Assembly: GCF_004011695.2 (NCBI RefSeq)
Contig: NC_082419.1
Span: 310,001 to 374,000 of the forward strand
Length of the DNA stretch: 64,000 bases
DNA from: Ascochyta rabiei
Taxonomy: Eukaryota; Ascomycota; Dothideomycetes; Pleosporales; Didymellaceae
Reading direction: 5' to 3'
Below, in pieces: positions 21,515-33,145 of the stretch. The notes beneath the pieces were generated by a model, which was not told the origin of the DNA, did not search any database, and was given only the letters and a program-made list of their open reading frames with translations. The translations under genes were made by a program, and so were the position numbers. How positions within the stretch are numbered: the first letter of the stretch is position 1; every line of letters begins with the position of its first letter.

Positions 21515-21857
21515 ACAAGAGTGGGCACTCCGAGGCTATATGATTTCTCAGCCTTGCAGATTAGTTGTTCGTGTCTGCCTAAACACTGCCACCGGCCTGA
21601 TATGCAGCCTCGTCGAAAGCGCTTGCACTCGGCGCTTAGCTGGACGCAAGACTGAGAGGCCATTTCCTCACAGCACACGGCCTACTCGGCAATGTGGAAA
21701 AAAGGAACGAACTGACAGGCATGGGCTCCTCTTCTGTATCGCTTGATCTCACGGTAATGCGCGCATGGCGTTGTTATTGAAAGAAAATAGAGTAGTATTG
21801 GGTATCATAGTGGTCAAATACGAAAGGCGAACGGCTAAGCGTGAACCATGGACATGC
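21515..21857. other. Promoter-side duplicate and MED6 3' flank
   Basis: 21584-21611 matches 19933-19960 at about 25 of 28 bases in the same orientation. This marks the outer end of the tandem duplication that produced the adjacent gene and pseudogene. Confidence 0.7.
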
Positions 21858-22892
21858 CTACGACGCGGAACCGGCCGGAGTTGTAGGGCTTGTTAGTCCT
21901 TTGCTCTTCCTCCTTTTCCTTCTCTCTTCTTTCGGCAGACCGGCCAAACTGCTTTTCCTGCTTGGCGCGTCCAAAGCCATAGGCGTTGCGATGCCCTTTG
22001 GTGTTGCTACGACTGACGGCGCCACGCTTGTGGGCTGAGTGTCGGTCTTGATAGTAGGCTGAGAAGCTTGCGAAGCCTGAGTGGCCTGCTCCTGGGCTTT
22101 GTTGCGTGCGTCGACATGGCTCTTCGAGTTTGTAAAGACAAAGGCACCAGGTTCGCCCAGCAACGGGTTCTCGTCCATGTACTCGTCTCCATAGGCGTGT
22201 GACAAGTTCAGAGATTGCATGAAGAGGTCGTCTGAAAACTGAGTGGTAGATGTGGTAGGGTCGATAGCTGCTGTGGCGTCTTTTGTTTGCGATTGCGAGG
22301 TGGACGCATCAGGATCTGTGGGCGCGAGCGCAGGGCTGCCAATGCGACTGCCAGCAGTAGCGACCTTGACGGAATCATAGGAAGGTGGCATGTATGTGTG
22401 GCCAGTCGCTGGCGACCAGTGCGACATGTTCTTGGACAGCTCGGCCATCTGCTGCATTCGTGTTGAGACAGTCAGCAGGCGTGCCTGCACAACATCCAGT
22501 AGACTTGGTGCCATGAGAAGTCGTGTTCCCTGCGTATAATAATTGCCTTCAACGACTGTCTCCGGATTGCCAGTCTCTCTGTTCTCGACCTTATGCTGCC
22601 GTTGTATGAGCCAGGGCTGTCCCTCGGCCTTTGGTTCGCCAGCTACGATGAACTGCAGCCCAGAGTTGTATTTGCGTAGCTCTGCCTCGTACGTAGGGCG
22701 ATCGTTGAGGAGTTGCATGCCATTGGGGTGACCTTGTGCAGTCGAGTATACGGCGCTGTTGTTACTGTTTGGCTCGAAGAAGGGTGAGTTCATGTGGTAG
22801 AAGATGATGTTGTTGTCGCTGTCCAGATGCGCAAGAGGCATCTGAGGGTCGGCATACTCCTGCTCATCGAGGGGCGGTATTATGGCCGGCAT
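21858..22892 (-). CDS. MED6: Mediator complex subunit 6
   Basis: One exon of 344 codons from MPAIIPPLDEQEYADPQ at 22892. The frame extends further upstream but with low-complexity text that does not belong. MED6 features are the N-terminal IIFYHMNSPFFEPNSNNSAVY block (the conserved YF-SPFYD-x-S-x-N region), the block around GMQLLNDRPTYEAELRKYNSGLQFIV (in pieces), PWLIQRQHK, and YYTQGTRLLMAPSLLDVVQARLL, which matches the YYI-G-IYQAPD-x-SR region. The C-terminus is Ser/Thr-rich and ends in a basic KEERRKRRKSKG. It is a head subunit of Mediator, bridging activators and RNA polymerase II in the nucleus. It is divergently transcribed from the MMTAG-domain gene. Confidence 0.9.
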   Translation of the reverse strand: MPAIIPPLDEQEYADPQMPLAHLDSDNNIIFYHMNSPFFEPNSNNSAVYSTAQGHPNGMQLLNDRPTYEAELRKYNSGLQFIVAGEPKAEGQPWLIQRQHKVENRETGNPETVVEGNYYTQGTRLLMAPSLLDVVQARLLTVSTRMQQMAELSKNMSHWSPATGHTYMPPSYDSVKVATAGSRIGSPALAPTDPDASTSQSQTKDATAAIDPTTSTTQFSDDLFMQSLNLSHAYGDEYMDENPLLGEPGAFVFTNSKSHVDARNKAQEQATQASQASQPTIKTDTQPTSVAPSVVATPKGIATPMALDAPSRKSSLAGLPKEERRKRRKSKGLTSPTTPAGSAS

Positions 22893-23061
22893 GTTGACTG
22901 CGGGTTCGGGACGTGTAATGTTGAAGAGAGAGGATGGCTTTGAGTCGTGGGGAAGAGCTCGACGGTCCAAGCTCCACCGAGGCAGGCACCTCCGTCCTCT
23001 CGCCGCAACTTTCCTTCCTAGATCACTCACTTCCCTCACTTGCACCACACAACCCTCCACC
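22893..23061. promoter_or_regulatory. Compact bidirectional promoter, MED6 / MMTAG gene
   Basis: Only 169 bp separate the two divergent start codons of two nuclear gene-expression proteins, so both core promoters and 5' leaders must lie here. I see no TATA box. Confidence 0.6.
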
Positions 23062-23846
23062 ATGGATCTACTACAAACAGTGCGCAAGGAGGGAAGCCGG
23101 TAGGCGCCGTTATACCGCACGATAGGAAATTGCTAACACGTTACAGTGGCGGCCGCAACGAATTCAAATGGGAGGATGTCAAGAACGACGCGCAGCGCGA
23201 GAACTACCTGGGCCACTCGCTAATGGCGCCAGTTGGGCGCTGGCAGCAGAACCGCGATCTCAGCTGGTACGCAAAAGGCGACACCGAATCTAAGGAAGCC
23301 GAGGCTATGCGTATCAAGGAAGAGAAGCGCAAGCTGAAGGAGGCCGAGGAGGATGCCATGCTCGCAGCCATGGGCCTGCCGGTCCCAGAACGAAACAACG
23401 CCAACTTGACACCATTAGGCGAAAGGGCGCACGAAGCCGATGTAAAGGATGCAATAGAAGAAAAGGCGAAAAATGGCGAATATGAGGACAAATCTAAGAG
23501 GAGGGACAGGAAGGAGCGGTCGAGGCGACATAGAGACGATGGCGACCGTGAGAGGCGCAAGAGACATCGCTCGAGGACTCGTTCTCAGGACCGAGACCGC
23601 CGCCACAGACACCGAGACCGCTCAGGGTCCCGCGATAGGCGGAGAGATGGCGACCGAGAGCGCGACAAGCGCAGACACCGATCACGAAGTCGCGAACACC
23701 GGCGACGGGACGATCGTACTGAAACCCGAAGAGAACGCAAACCAGGTGAGGAGCGAACTCGATCACGGTCCCGCTCGAGAGACCGCCGCCGGAGGCATGA
23801 TTCTAGAAGCAGGTCACCACACAAAGCTGAGAAGAGGCGAGACTGA
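23062..23846 (+). CDS. MMTAG-domain (kinase phosphorylation protein) RS-rich protein
   Basis: Exon 1 is 23062-23099 ([12 protein letters not shown]), followed by a 47-bp intron and exon 2 at 23147-23846; 245 residues. The N-terminus [33 protein letters not shown] and [15 protein letters not shown] is the MMTAG (multiple myeloma tumour-associated protein 2) domain, conserved from fungi to animals. A Lys/Glu helix and a long RS/RD/RHR tail follow. The RS tail suggests a nuclear pre-mRNA-processing protein; the molecular role of the domain is poorly known. Confidence 0.88.
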
Positions 23847-24737
23847 ACGCAAATACAAGCGCATCCTTTCATGGACCTAATGAGACCTCTGGATCAATAT
23901 GAATCATTCCCTATGTAAGAGTGGCAGCATCTTCGAGCATTGTTCGGGAACCTCCCTACAACGTCCTTTTCTCAAATTGCTGGATTGAGGCCGTATCGGT
24001 AACACGAATGTCATCCTGAGGACCGGATCACCAACAGCAAGTACACGCACATACGAACCGTAGTATACTCCTTGCAACCGTCGCTGCACCTGAAGTAACC
24101 ACTCATAGTGTAGTTGCGAATGGTGGGACCCGATTGCTTGGTGTGTCTATGCGTGTACGAAGCTATGCGTAACACACTACCAGAGAGGACTAGCCAATGC
24201 AGTATTGATAAACGCCAAGGCTGCCAAGAGCTAGGCAGATTCCTACATCATGGCGGTCTTCCCACTCTTTATGTAGGCGCAGTCAGCCTTGTTGCCTGGC
24301 TTGGTCGGTAGTGGCAATGGGAATGCTACTAAGTGTTCGATCAGGCTGGCTGCACGCGGGACTGATGAACCAAAAACTGCCGGGCAAGATTCAAATCCAT
24401 GGCGGACATCTAGTTATCGTTGCTAAGAGAACAGCTCACAAAAGCACGTTGACGTGTCAAAACAATATCGCTGCTTGTGATCGCGTCGTTGCATCTGTGT
24501 AGATGTACCTACCCCTCAATGCCGGTACAGGCAGACCTGTTCCGAGTAACGTCGGCTCTCCACAAACTCCCCTCTACGCATGATGCAGAGTGCATAGCGT
24601 CCGAGTCTTGGCTTACACAGCATAGCTTTTCCACATGGTCAAACCAGTCTCATATATAATAGCTTTCCCGTGGTTTTCTGCACATTTGATTCGAACTTTA
24701 ACGTGCTTCATAAAAGGAACACTGCATCGCAGACACA
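23847..24737. other. Intergenic region, no gene seen
   Basis: About 890 bp. Short frames on both strands have no recognisable features. TATATAATAG at about 24652-24661 lies about 80 bp upstream of the amidase ATG and is a candidate TATA element. Confidence 0.5.
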
Positions 24738-26446
24738 ATGTCGACTCCAGAGCCCAACATGGGCGTAGCAGACTGGAGGCAACTTGCCCTCTCGAAACGC
24801 GTCTCGACGTTTAACAAAATCCCCCATGAATGGCTTCTCCCTATCGAACAAGCCTCGCAATACACCGAGACGAATGCCATCAGCGTGCTAGACGTACCAC
24901 GGTCGTGTGGCATCCTGACCCAGCAAGAGCTGGACATTACAGAGAACTACGATGCCACTGAGCTCGTTCAGCATATGGCCAGCGGTAAGCTAACCAGTGT
25001 GGACGTCGTTACGGCGTTCTGCAAGCGCGCCGCCATCGCCCACCAAACCACGAACTGCCTGACGGAAATTATGTTCTCGGAAGCCCTCGCGCGAGCCCAC
25101 GAATGTGATTCCCATCTCGAGAAGACGGGCGAAACCCTTGGCCCGCTGCACGGCCTGCCCATCTCGCTCAAAGATTCGTTCAACGTCAAAGGTGTCCAGA
25201 GCACAATCGGCTATGTCTCTTTCATTGCTCACCCGCCCGCGACCACCAACTCGGCCGTGGTACAGATCCTCTTTGATCTTGGCGCAGTCTTCTTCGTGAA
25301 GACCAACCTCCCGCAAACCATGATGACAGCAGACAGCCACAACAACGTGTTTGGACGCACCTTGAACCCTCACAATCTGTCTCGCACTGCGGGCGGCAGT
25401 ACAGGTGGCGAGGGCGCACTCATCGCGATGAAGGGAAGCGTGCTGGGCGTCGCCACTGACATTGCAGGCTCGAACCGCATCCCCGCGCTCTGCTGCGGAA
25501 TAAGCAGCATCAAGCCCACGGCATCGCGTGTCCCTTTTGCAGGCGGTGCGCCACCCGGACGTCTGGGGAGTCCGGGGCAGATTCTGCTGGCGATAGGACC
25601 GTGTGGGCGTTCGATACGGGATTACGAGTTGTTTCTACGTGCGGTTGCGCAGGCGCGGCCGTGGCTGCTAGATCCCACGGCGCTGAACATTCCGTGGCGG
25701 ACAGCAGATGCCGAGATTAAAAAGAGGAAATTGAGATTCGGACTCATTCGCAGCACGCCTTCGCGCTCTTTGCACCCGCCAATTGCGCGCGCGTTGCACT
25801 CTGCGGCGATGACTTTAAAAGCTGCTGGTCACACAATGGTCCTGCTTGACGACAGGATTGGGGATATGTACGCCGATGTCGAGCTAGCGTGGAAATACTT
25901 TATGCTTGATCCTTCAGGTGCACCGTTTCAGCATATCCAAGCGAGTGGCGAGGATCCGATCCCAAGTTTGAAGATCAGCGGCTGGCCCGAGCTGAAGGAA
26001 TGGAAGCCGAGTCTGGACGCCTTGTGGGAGATGAACATACAGAGGGCGGGCGTGTTGAAGAAGTATCATAATTTGGTGACTGGAGAGCAGTTGGATGCCA
26101 TCTTGATGCCAGCATATCAGGCGGTAGCGCCGAAGCACGACACATATGGATTGCCGATATACACTGCATTGGTGAATCTGTTGGATTATCCTGCGGGTAT
26201 ACTGCCGCACGGGAAAGCGAACAAAGCAGCCGATGCAGCGTTCCTGGGGGACAAAGTTACGTATGAACCGACCTGTAAGTTTTTCTGGTCCTCAGATCGC
26301 AGACTTGAGGCTGACACATAACAGATGATCCCGAAGCAGCTGAGGGCATGCCATCACACATCCAAATTGTCGGCAAACCGCTCATGGACGAGGAACTGCT
26401 TGAGATCATGAAGACCATCGAAGCGGTGTTGAAAGATAGTTCTTAA
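24738..26446 (+). CDS. Amidase-signature family enzyme (fungal acetamidase type)
   Basis: Exon 1 is 24738-26274 and exon 2 is 26325-26446, with a 50-bp intron; 552 residues. The Ser-cisSer-Lys triad is intact: Lys145 in GLPISLKDSFNVKG, the cis-Ser at 221 in AGGSTGGEGAL, and the nucleophile Ser245 in TDIAGSNRIPA. The usual GGSSGG is GGSTGG here, but the second residue is not the catalytic one. Overall it resembles fungal acetamidase/fatty-acid-amide-hydrolase-like enzymes, with the C-terminal MDEELLEIMKTIEAVL of that group. It hydrolyses carboxylic amides to acid and ammonia. No signal peptide is visible, so it is probably cytosolic. The substrate is unknown. Confidence 0.92.
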
Positions 26447-26932
26447 CTGCTTGAACACAGAACCGTCGTCCATCCAGCTCTCCAATCCACCCCGCTATTT
26501 CCACAAGGTCCGACAGAAACGGTAAAGGTCCGCTGTCGAGTCTGACAGTTGACGTGCGAACCTGTGAGGCCCGAGTGACGAGGGGTTTGGAGTTTGGGAC
26601 TGGGCGTTGTCTTAGTGTCATTGCAACTTACGACTTGTAGCAGATCATGTGCCTCATGATCCGTGCTCTGTAGGGACAGGTGCTGATCAACTGATAACGC
26701 CAAAGAACACCTTGCTAAATCACACGTGATGATGTGTGGGCCTACTGCGTCGAATGATCCGTCATTGTTGACATTGCTTGCTGTAGATTGCATGTTACAA
26801 GATATGGAACTGGGTATATTCGTCAACCGTTACCTGAGTCGTTACTATGCTCCGCTCCAACTCCAGCGGCACTTGTGTTGCAGCAATATACCAATTCGGT
26901 GAAAGCTGTGGCGAGCTGGTGCGTGTACGCGT
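26447..26932. other. Intergenic region between convergent genes
   Basis: This holds the 3' ends of the amidase (+) and SEC22 (-) transcripts. Frames on the minus strand at 26443-26826 have no recognisable feature. Confidence 0.6.
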
Positions 26933-27746
26933 CTAGAAAAATCTCCACCAAATGAACACGATGACGATGAACGCAAGACCTCCAATCGGACCGTACTGCA
27001 ACTGTTAGCTTCATGCTCGCTGCTCTGGCAGAACCCACCCGTTTTCACTCACCTGCTTCAGCAGGAGCTCCCAATTAATCCTGACTGCCGCCTTCTTGTA
27101 TTTTCTGCTGTCTTCCCTTAGTCTGCTCGAGATGTCTCCCATGCGCTCTAAGCTGTCTCCTCTGTACAGCAGATCCTCGATGTTCTTCGTCATGACCTTT
27201 GTCACGTCTTTCAACTCATCGTTGAGTTTATCGAGATTCTGTGTTGCCCGCGAGTCTTGGTATGTCTTCTTGGTGCGCTGGATGAAAGTGTCGAACTCTA
27301 CGAATGCGTACGGCCGGCACGACGGTAAGAGGTACTGTTGTGGCTGGTAGATGGTGGTGAACTCTTGCGAGAGATCAGAGAGATACGTGAAGGCGAGCTT
27401 TCGGGGGTAGGAGCGGTCGCATATGCAGAGGAAACAGAGATCGCCGCTGATGAGGTAGCTGTATCGCATGTCAACGTGTGGAGGCTTGATATCGGAGGCG
27501 CTGCGACGCACTGGTATGTGTAGGAGCCGCTTTCGATGCTGGCTTGCGGCTCTGAGTTGCGATTTAGGCGGCGCTGGACGAGCTTGACCTTGCCCTTGAC
27601 CTCGCTGAATTCTGCGTCTTCTTGCCCATCGTCAACCGAAGCAGTCAGGATCAGACCTGCAGCTCGTTAGCACCCTGCCCAAACAATGACGTCTGTCTCT
27701 CTGGTTTCCTACCGTCGAGTCGCGAGATAATTGTGTGCTTGATCAT
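26933..27746 (-). CDS. SEC22: ER-Golgi R-SNARE Sec22
   Basis: Four exons on the minus strand: 27746-27713, 27656-27512, 27458-27053 and 26995-26933. All splice phases agree and give 215 residues, nearly the length of yeast Sec22. It begins MIKHTIISRLDG, then the longin domain (SESGSYTYHYLISGDLC-type text, with HYL formed across the second intron; DRSYPRKLAFTYLSDLSQEF). The R-SNARE coiled-coil region is TKNIEDLLYRGDSLERMGD, with the zero-layer Arg in this stretch. A C-terminal anchor (YGPIGGLAFIVIVFIWWRFF) is encoded by the last exon. It drives vesicle fusion between ER and Golgi. The third intron removes the tail VSENGWVLPEQRA seen if unspliced. Confidence 0.95.
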
Positions 27747-28601
27747 GATTGCGGGGCAAGTGAGAGAGGATGTGGGAGCCTAGAATTGATCTTTTGCGCG
27801 CAGAACAAACCAAATGTCTGTCTAAAATGTGCAAAGGTGGTGGTGTTGAGGCTACGTGTCGAGGTTCAAGCTGGCTGCCATGCTCCTGGGCCAGCCAGGG
27901 TGACGACGCGGAGGTTCGCGAACGGACCATCAACACCAACACTCGACTTGACCCACCACAACACCACCCATCGCAAGACTTATCATGTTCTTCTGCAGCT
28001 CGAAATTTCACCCGTGCCGAGATATAGGTTCCAGTGAAGCGCTACAGCAACGAAGTACGCGCGCGTGTGCAAGAAGCAAGCTTGATGCTGAAGACAACGT
28101 GACTTGGCGCGTCAACAACTCCAACCACATGTCTGTTCGACACTCTCATCTTTTACATTCCATACCTCTCTCTGTACCATCTGCAAGCACGTACTAGCTC
28201 CAAGCTCCCTATGATCAATTGGTGATTAGGAATTCGCAATCACCGAGCCCTAGTCTCGTTACTGTCTTTCCCGCGTCACGATCAGTGTCACCCTACCTCA
28301 GCTGCGACTGCTCTCTTCTGAGGTGGGGTTGTCCTCAGCCTAACGCATACACCTCCAGCTTCAGGCCTCCAATCGCCTTTTCTCAGCTTGCACGGTACGC
28401 ACACGCTCTTCACCTCAACGCTTGTCTACACGGCTGAGCGTATACCCCGCATTCCACACACCATCTGGACGTCTTTTATTTGTGGCCCTACTCACCATTT
28501 TTTTATGGAACCCTGTCAGTGGACAGGTAACGCGCAATTTGCCATGAAACGTCGCCTTTGTTGCACTCATTGTGATCGTTGTTTCGACTGACAAAGACAG
28601 G
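27747..28601. other. Long 5' flank between divergent genes, no gene seen
   Basis: About 855 bp between SEC22 and the Zn-cluster/Asx-homology gene. Pyrimidine-rich stretches (28240-28420) suggest fungal promoter or leader sequence. Small frames are not supported. Confidence 0.5.
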
Positions 28602-30127
28602 ATGTCAAACAGAGCAGATCATGCTGGCAGCGATAGCCTGTCATACAACGCTTCGACTACATACACCAACAACCAAGCACCTCTTCAACAAACGACCGTT
28701 TTGACTTTATCTACATCCAAAAATAAGACCACCATGGATCAAGCAGCTTTGGGAAGCTCCTCTCTCTCCACCGCAACTGGTGGTTTGCATGCTTCGGCCA
28801 GGTCTGTTACGACTAATCCTTCGGTCCAACAATCATCCTCAAACCCCAGGCAACCACGTTCTGACTTGGATGGTGACAATCTATCCGAGCCTTCCACAAA
28901 GACAGGATCAGAGATACCCGCCGCATCAGCATCGAGCCATGCCATGGATTGTAGGGCTGGGCGAGCATCAAAGCGTATCAGGACAGATATTGGAGATGCG
29001 GATATATCACCAGTGCGTAAGAAGATTGCAAGAAATCCCAGGGTCGATGTAGTCATGTCAGTCACGAAGTCACCGCCCCAGGCAAAAGCACCGACCAACA
29101 TGAGCAACGACAATCAAGATGCGTCAGAAAGTGATGAGTCTCCGGTCAGACCCGAAATCCAGGCCACGGCCACGCCAGCTGAGTTGGTAGCTCCAACACA
29201 CAAATCGAAACCAGAGTCAACGACTGCGCCGATGAAACCGATCACCATCGCTGGTCGTTGTCGCGCTTGCGACACTTGCAGAAGACGTAAAGTGAGTGCC
29301 GAAACCCTCTCGGTGGGTGTCGTTTGGCTTACAACTAATAGGTGAAATGTAAACACAAAATCGCTGAGGAAGGGATCGATGACAACGCCAATTTCAAAAG
29401 AAAGACAACCCCGAAAAACTCCACGGCTAAGACGTCGAAAAGAAGAAAGCGTGTGCAAACTGATGGGTCAGACGGGCCAGCAAGCCTTGGAGCAGCGGCT
29501 CCGAATGCGGAAGCTCAAGGGGGGCAAATGGATGATGCGAATGATCACGGACAAGAAGTCGAGGAAGAGGTACCTAAGGAGACTAAAGCAAAGAAGAGAG
29601 CTGCGCCAAAGAAAGCCGAAGCTCCGCCAGCACGCATCAGCACACGTAACCGTAACGCTCCAGAGCGCTTTGGAGACCTTGAAGAGCATCCATCCGCCAA
29701 GGCAACCCCACTAAAGAAAACCACCAAAAGGGTTTTTGACCCTGTCTACATTACCACAAACTCTACCAGTCGTCTCGGCAAAGCAGACATGCATCGCATG
29801 CTTCTTTCAGATGCTGCGTGGACCAGCCTGTCAGCTGAGCAGCAAGTGACACTTGTCTCCATGCTCCCTAATACCTCTGAACATCAACAACTCATAACGA
29901 GGATCGAGGCAGGCGAGACAGAAGACACCAGACCGTGGGCTTTCACACTGTCCAACGACTGTTTCAGGACCGATGTTGCCAAATTCAAGGAGGACTTGAA
30001 GAACGGCCATCTGGCAAAGACATGGCAAGCCGCTGCCGAACAAGCTGTCATCGAGCGCGCAGCGGGCGAGTATGACGCATGGAAGGCTGAGGAAGCAGAA
30101 CTGTGGTGGGGTCAGAAGGGCAAATGA
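28602..30127 (+). CDS. Nuclear protein with Zn2Cys6-like motif and Asx-homology (DEUBAD-like) domain
   Basis: Exons 28602-29291 and 29342-30127 (50-bp intron) give 491 residues. The N-terminal 220 residues are Ser/Thr-rich and disordered with NLS-like KRIRTD and RKKIARNPR. A cysteine cluster CRACDTCRRRK-VKCKH is formed across the splice junction and matches the first half of a Zn2Cys6 cluster; no clear second half follows. After a Lys/Glu-rich linker comes a folded domain (RMLLSDAAWTSLSAEQQ, then LVSMLPNTSEHQQ, and DDxF-like NDCFRTDVAKFKEDL) that fits the Asx-homology/DEUBAD fold, which in animal ASX proteins activates a deubiquitinase. A role in chromatin is inferred from the family. The Zn cluster without its second half argues against a classical transcription factor. 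Confidence 0.8.
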
Positions 30128-30422
30128 ATGGCTCAAAACAATGGTATGCAGGGGACGTTAGAGCAATGGCCAGCTAGCGGACTCACTTGTCGTGTCTAAT
30201 GACCGAAGAGCCAGGTTGGTCTAGACTGACGAAGAGGGAGCGATGCAAGGCATACGCATAGTCTGGATGTGAAGAAACCGCTACAGCACCTTGCAGTCTC
30301 CAAGCAAACATGTAGAATCACACGCTCCAACGTCCCGTGGATATCTCCAAACTGTTACATATAAGATCATTACACATCACGCTTGCCTCCAATACTGGCC
30401 GTATCCTTTCCCCACTGCAATT

Positions 30423-31133
30423 ATGCCATTATCCCAACCAGCATTCCCAGACAATCAGTACCTCGACACCATACTAAGTCGTGTTGCCCTTTCTAGCGCC
30501 GCAAGCCCCTGTCCCATCTGCCAAGAACCCTACTCGTCCTCCTCCCCACCCGTCCTTATCCCGGAGTGCGGGCACATATTCTGCCGCCCTTGCATAACAG
30601 CGTGGTTCGAGAGCGGCTTAGAAAACGCAAACACATGTCCTCTCGACCGCGGAGTTCTGTCCTCTTCGCAACGAGGAGCAGATGCGTCGGACCAGGACGG
30701 TGCTTCAGCGCTCGCACGCAGCGTGCATCTAGGTCCAGCGAGAGACATAGTTGAGAGGCCAATTGTAGAGCTCTTCATGGGCGGGGAGATCATTGCCGTT
30801 GATGGTCTGTTAATGCGGCAAGGCTGTAAGTGCGTAATCAAGGATTTGTGGTTCCTCACTGCGAGATTGCTACAGTCTACAGAGGGGTTCTGCGGTGGTG
30901 AGGTGGATGCGCTGGGGCTAGATGTTAAGCTTTTGAGAAGCTGCGTTCAGGATGCGCTGCCGAGAGGAGTCAGGTGTGGAGAGGAGGGTTGGAATGCGTT
31001 GTACGGGTGTGCAAGGCAGATGTTGGTGTGGCATAGTGAGGATGGGAGAGGTGAGTGGGAGGGTGGGGAGGAGGTGCTGGTGGAAGAGTTGAGGGGGTTT
31101 GTAATGAGTCTGCACGGGACTTTTAGTGGATAG
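30423..31133 (+). CDS. RING-finger protein, probable E3 ubiquitin ligase
   Basis: I start at the ATG at 30423 (MPLSQPAFPDNQ), which follows an in-frame low-complexity extension. The protein has 236 residues. The RING-HC motif is complete: CPIC, then CGHIFCRPC, then CPLD, with spacing C-x2-C-x(~16)-C-x-H-x2-C-x2-C-x(~16)-C-x2-D. In the last position Asp replaces the usual Cys, as in some functional RINGs. The C-terminal ~140 residues have no recognised domain but contain a conserved-looking core (IVELFMGGEIIAVDGLLMRQG and CKCVIKDLW). The 3' third has biased, GT/GG-rich codon use. Confidence 0.85.
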   Translation: MPLSQPAFPDNQYLDTILSRVALSSAASPCPICQEPYSSSSPPVLIPECGHIFCRPCITAWFESGLENANTCPLDRGVLSSSQRGADASDQDGASALARSVHLGPARDIVERPIVELFMGGEIIAVDGLLMRQGCKCVIKDLWFLTARLLQSTEGFCGGEVDALGLDVKLLRSCVQDALPRGVRCGEEGWNALYGCARQMLVWHSEDGRGEWEGGEEVLVEELRGFVMSLHGTFSG

Positions 31134-33145
31134 TTAGGACTATGGTTGGATTTGGTAACCTATGTCACGCTGTCTCGCTATCCTGTTGTTGTTGGCTTAG
31201 CAAAGCGTTCTCAGTATGGCGTTGGGATAGTTGAACCACTGAAAACTTGACTCATTGGAGACGGGACGGGAAGTGCCCGATCATTCACCATGTGTCTTGA
31301 ATGAGACCTAGGCTTGAGTCTTTTCCTGTAGTTCTGCTGACTGTATGGTTTGCTCAAAAGTATCACGCATGGACAATCGCTCCGAATCCGCAACAAATGA
31401 TACAATGAGGATGTCAAAAACGGGACGAGCTGGATTGCGGTCTGACTGGAGACTGTGTCCTGGGGGAAGATATGGGCCATCCTGAAGATCTTCCTGAGTC
31501 CTACAGATAACCTGGGATATAGCACTATGCTTTGGAGAAACCAGCATGGTGCAAGCTTGACTCAAGTCGATGCGTGGATCGGCGCTACTCGGCTATACGT
31601 CATCTCGTCGCACTTTTCCATCCTTTCTCATCTAATTACCAACCATCTAACTTATTTAATAACAGTAGGAAATCCGAGGTATCTATTGGTATCTGCGAAG
31701 GATGGTCTTTGAGAAAGTGTGGATGTTGAAACAATCGTTTACCCGCCCTCTACGAGGTCCGGTTTACGTGACTGCCTTCAGGACAGCCCAGATCAGATGA
31801 AAATCGACAAAACATCGACTCAACACAAAATCAGTTGCTAGCCGAGCTGTTATGACCTGTTCCGTTTTGCAGAGTCGCGATTATCACTTCTGATCAACGT
31901 AAGATCTGAGCAAAGCGAAGAAACACAAAGCTTGCTAACCGAGTCCAAGCTTGTCCAGAGAAAGAAAGTGAACTCATGGACGGACGACTGCCAACCTTCA
32001 AACAACCAAAAATTGTGTGCAAAATGAGGAGGTTTGGTAAGGTTCTGTAGTCATGCAGATGTCCCACTGGATTACCGTACTGCTCATCGAGAGACCTATG
32101 CAGTAACGGTTGGCTGCTCAATCAGGTTATTGGAGCAAGGATGTTGTGGGAGAACGTTGCCAAAAGTGTGGCCATTGACTGATCCTACTTCGACGCGTAA
32201 TGGTCTCGCCTGCTTCGATTGAACAGGTATCTGATTGACTGATGTGTAGCGTTCTGATGAATTCGACTGGAGAGGTATAGTTCATCTCGAGCGTCGTCGG
32301 ATCTCTACTGACAGCGTGTGGTCGCTCTCTTTTGATTGTGGTTATAAGTATGCGCAGTATTCTTCCCCTTGAAAATGGAGCGATTCGACACTAGTCAGTA
32401 GGATCTGTTCTTTCGCACGGTTGGGCGACGTGTTTCAAGAGCTTTCTGCTATTTGAAGAAGCCCAAACCTCTGGAAATGAAGTGAGAGTGAACATCGAGG
32501 GATGTCGGCAAATCCAGTTCCTATTTGCGAGTTGAAAAGAAACCTTTTCAGCGTTGTATCCACGAACCGATTGACTCGTATGAACATGAAGTAGAGGTTG
32601 ATACTGCACATCTCTATACTTTCAAAAATAGTTTCAACAAAAGGCTCACAGTGCGGATTGACACTGGACGTACATTGGTGGCCGAGTGCACAAATCACAT
32701 GATTGTAGCCGTGCTGAAAGGTACCGGTACGGAGTTTTTAAGTCACTACGGAGAAGCTTCACCTTTACCGACACCCCGACATCAACGAAACTCCGCCCAC
32801 CACCAAGATACGCAGCTTCAGGCCTGAAATTTCGCGCGACCGCTCAAAAAGAGTCTCAATAGACTTTCTTGCAAGTGCTGGCTGCGCACTCTCTATCTGA
32901 GTGCCCTGAATATCGCACCCACCACGACAACTTCTCAACGCCGCCGTTTCCGAATTTGACAAAATTTATGCGAAGCCAAAACTACCGCACTGCTCAGGTT
33001 TTCGAAACATCATAGCTACTCACCAGTGGATGTCTTAATCTGTTTTCCCCACCTTGCTTTGTCGATATCGACCGACCCGACGCTGCCGCTGGCTCTTCCT
33101 TAACCCCACTCCAAGGAACACCAGATACAGGTTGAACTTGGCGCG
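31134..33145. other. 2-kb region with no supported gene
   Basis: Frames of 60-105 codons occur on both strands (31211-31565, 31894-32222, 32391-32962) but none shows a known domain, good start context or splice pairs. Composition is ordinary, not RIP-like. It could hold a non-coding RNA or a lineage-specific gene that I cannot prove. Confidence 0.45.

Noticed and set aside
31211..32962. Possible small genes between the RING and six-exon genes
   Set aside because: No recognisable motif, start context or intron pairs, so a gene would be a guess.
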